Source of the DNA: Bacteroidota bacterium
GTDB lineage: Bacteria > Bacteroidota > Bacteroidia > Bacteroidales > UBA10428
Reading direction: 5' to 3'
DNA length: 64,000 bases
Assembly (NCBI GenBank): GCA_003252385.1
Contig: QKEH01000019.1
Span: 1-64,000 of the forward strand
Shown: in pieces, positions 63,160-64,000 of the stretch
How positions within the stretch are numbered: position 1 is the stretch's first letter
How the letters are laid out: every line of letters begins with the position of its first letter
Position numbers and translations under genes: made by a program
The notes under the pieces: model-generated
What the model was told of the DNA's origin: nothing
The model's database searches: none
Seen by the model: the letters and a program-made list of their open reading frames with translations, nothing else

Positions 63160-63810
63160 ATGACCCTCTCAAGCTCTGTAACGGATACCAAGCAAAGCTG
63201 CATTCATTACTACGATGAGCGTCATGCGGCGTATCTGAATGATTTTTCGGATGAGCTGGAGCGAAAACCGTATGACCGGAATTTTCTAAACCGATTCACC
63301 AACCTGTTGGCGCCGGCATCGCGTGTTTTGGATGTTGGGTGCAGTTCTGCAGCGCAACAAGCTCGCTTTCTGCACGACAAGGGTTTTAGGGTAACCAGTA
63401 TCGATTTATCCGGGGCTTGCATATCTACCGCAAAACACCATTTCAAGGGAATAGAATTCCTTCAGATGGATATGACTCAAATGTCATTCTGCGATGAGGC
63501 ATTTTCTGCCATTGTGGCGTTCTATTCCATAATTCATATTACCAACGAACAGCTTCCAGTCCTTTTTGATCATCTTAATCGGGTTTTGCAGCCCGGTGGA
63601 AAACTTGCTCTTTCGGTGCATGCGGGCGACTTCTACGGCTATTACCAGGAAAATGAAATTCCGGTATTCTATCGTACCTTTTCACAGGAGGAGCTGCTGT
63701 ACCTACTCAGTCAGTCGGGTTTTCAACTCCTCGAAATGGATCAGCGCCCACCACTGTACGATTTTGAGTTCCCGTCGGAACGCATCTATGTACTGGCTGA
63801 AAAACCCTGA
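63160..63810 (+). CDS. Class I SAM-dependent methyltransferase
   Basis: A 216-residue Rossmann-fold methyltransferase. Motif I is RVLDVGCSSAAQQARFL (about 56-72), motif II ends VTSIDLSGACI, and IVAFYSIIHI followed by VLQPGGKLALSVH are motifs III-IV and the post-motif. It resembles the Methyltransf_11/25 group of small-molecule methyltransferases. The acceptor is unknown. There is a GC-SS instead of the usual GxGxG third glycine, which is tolerated in the family. No linked pathway genes are seen. Confidence 0.85.
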   Translation: MTLSSSVTDTKQSCIHYYDERHAAYLNDFSDELERKPYDRNFLNRFTNLLAPASRVLDVGCSSAAQQARFLHDKGFRVTSIDLSGACISTAKHHFKGIEFLQMDMTQMSFCDEAFSAIVAFYSIIHITNEQLPVLFDHLNRVLQPGGKLALSVHAGDFYGYYQENEIPVFYRTFSQEELLYLLSQSGFQLLEMDQRPPLYDFEFPSERIYVLAEKP

Positions 63811-63881
63811 CAGATTACAGACTCTTCTTTTGCCGGTTTCATGGTTAATAAACTCTCGCCCCTTTGTGTTGTCATTCTTGT

Positions 63882-63889
63882 TATATTTG
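63882..63889 (+). promoter_or_regulatory. -7 box TATATTTG of the last gene
   Basis: Exact TAnnTTTG, 18 bases before the ATG at 63908. TTTG at 63863 is the nearest -33 candidate, with a 15-base spacer, shorter than usual. Confidence 0.65.
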
Positions 63890-63907
63890 CCAAACCGATA
63901 GTGAATT

Positions 63908-64000
63908 ATGGAAAAAATTACCAAAGACAAACAATGGTTACTCTCGAAACTGAAATATAAGTATCGTTTGAGTATTTATCGCGATCAGACCTATGAGGAA
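63908..64000 (+). CDS. Start of a probable M23 family metallopeptidase (truncated by window)
   Basis: Only 31 codons are visible. The segment LKYKYRLSIYRDQTYEE resembles the cytoplasmic N-terminal tail of Bacteroidota membrane-anchored M23 (LytM-type) peptidases. In that family a transmembrane helix follows and the catalytic domain is periplasmic. Neither the helix nor the zinc motifs are within the window, so the call is provisional. Confidence 0.5.
   Translation, partial: MEKITKDKQWLLSKLKYKYRLSIYRDQTYEE

Overview
This window looks like a chromosomal segment of a Bacteroidota bacterium, probably class Bacteroidia. The reasons are a complete porP-gldK-gldL-gldM-gldN type IX secretion operon, a DUF4270 lipoprotein, an HU-SPOR fusion, a long-form IspG and glutaminyl-tRNA synthetase. 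Many starts are also preceded by the Bacteroidota -7 promoter box TAnnTTTG. Most of the content is ordinary core genome. I see no insertion sequence, prophage, integron or CRISPR array.

Layout. 1-9.3 kb: C-terminus of an M13 peptidase, superoxide dismutase, MATE transporter plus WaaA, a candidate small RNA, an HD-domain protein, a GH43-like lipoprotein, GltX, then overlapping TatD and TcdA. 9.4-23.5 kb: STAS protein, TopA with an arginase-fold pseudoenzyme, a class A penicillin-binding protein, RadA, RfaE2, PanD, PanC, a one-domain glycogen-synthase-like protein, DUF4270 and GlmS. 23.5-27.4 kb: a minus-strand surface-sugar block (aminotransferase, hexapeptide acetyltransferase, GalE, RfbB). 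27.5-33.7 kb: HU-SPOR protein, an AT-rich orphan lipoprotein, MetG, an S66 carboxypeptidase and YraN. 34-39.9 kb: the type IX secretion operon. 40-50 kb: tRNA(CAU), an MTAP-family phosphorylase, HAD, IspG, a second candidate small RNA, a stand-alone receiver, tRNA-Cys, an amidase with a probable type IX sorting tail, a Cys-rich CWC protein coupled to FolB, and GlnS.

50-62 kb is the most interesting part. A large hybrid histidine kinase is transcribed away from a tight five-gene run: GT4 glycosyltransferase, HAD hydrolase, second GT4-like glycosyltransferase, a GpgS-like glucosyl-3-phosphoglycerate synthase, and a GH13_18 phosphorylase resembling glucosylglycerate phosphorylase. A glycerate 2-kinase lies about 0.9 kb downstream. 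Together they could make glucosylglycerate, probably extended with a second sugar such as mannosylglucosylglycerate. They could then break it down to glucose 1-phosphate and 2-phosphoglycerate. I read this as a synthesis-and-recycling module for a rare compatible solute or glycoside precursor. The last kilobases hold a YugP-type membrane protease, initiator tRNA-Met with an exact promoter, a methyltransferase, and the start of a probable M23 peptidase.

Functions come from motif and family recognition by eye. No database search or structure prediction was run. Starts were adjusted where a -7 box falls inside the longest reading frame.
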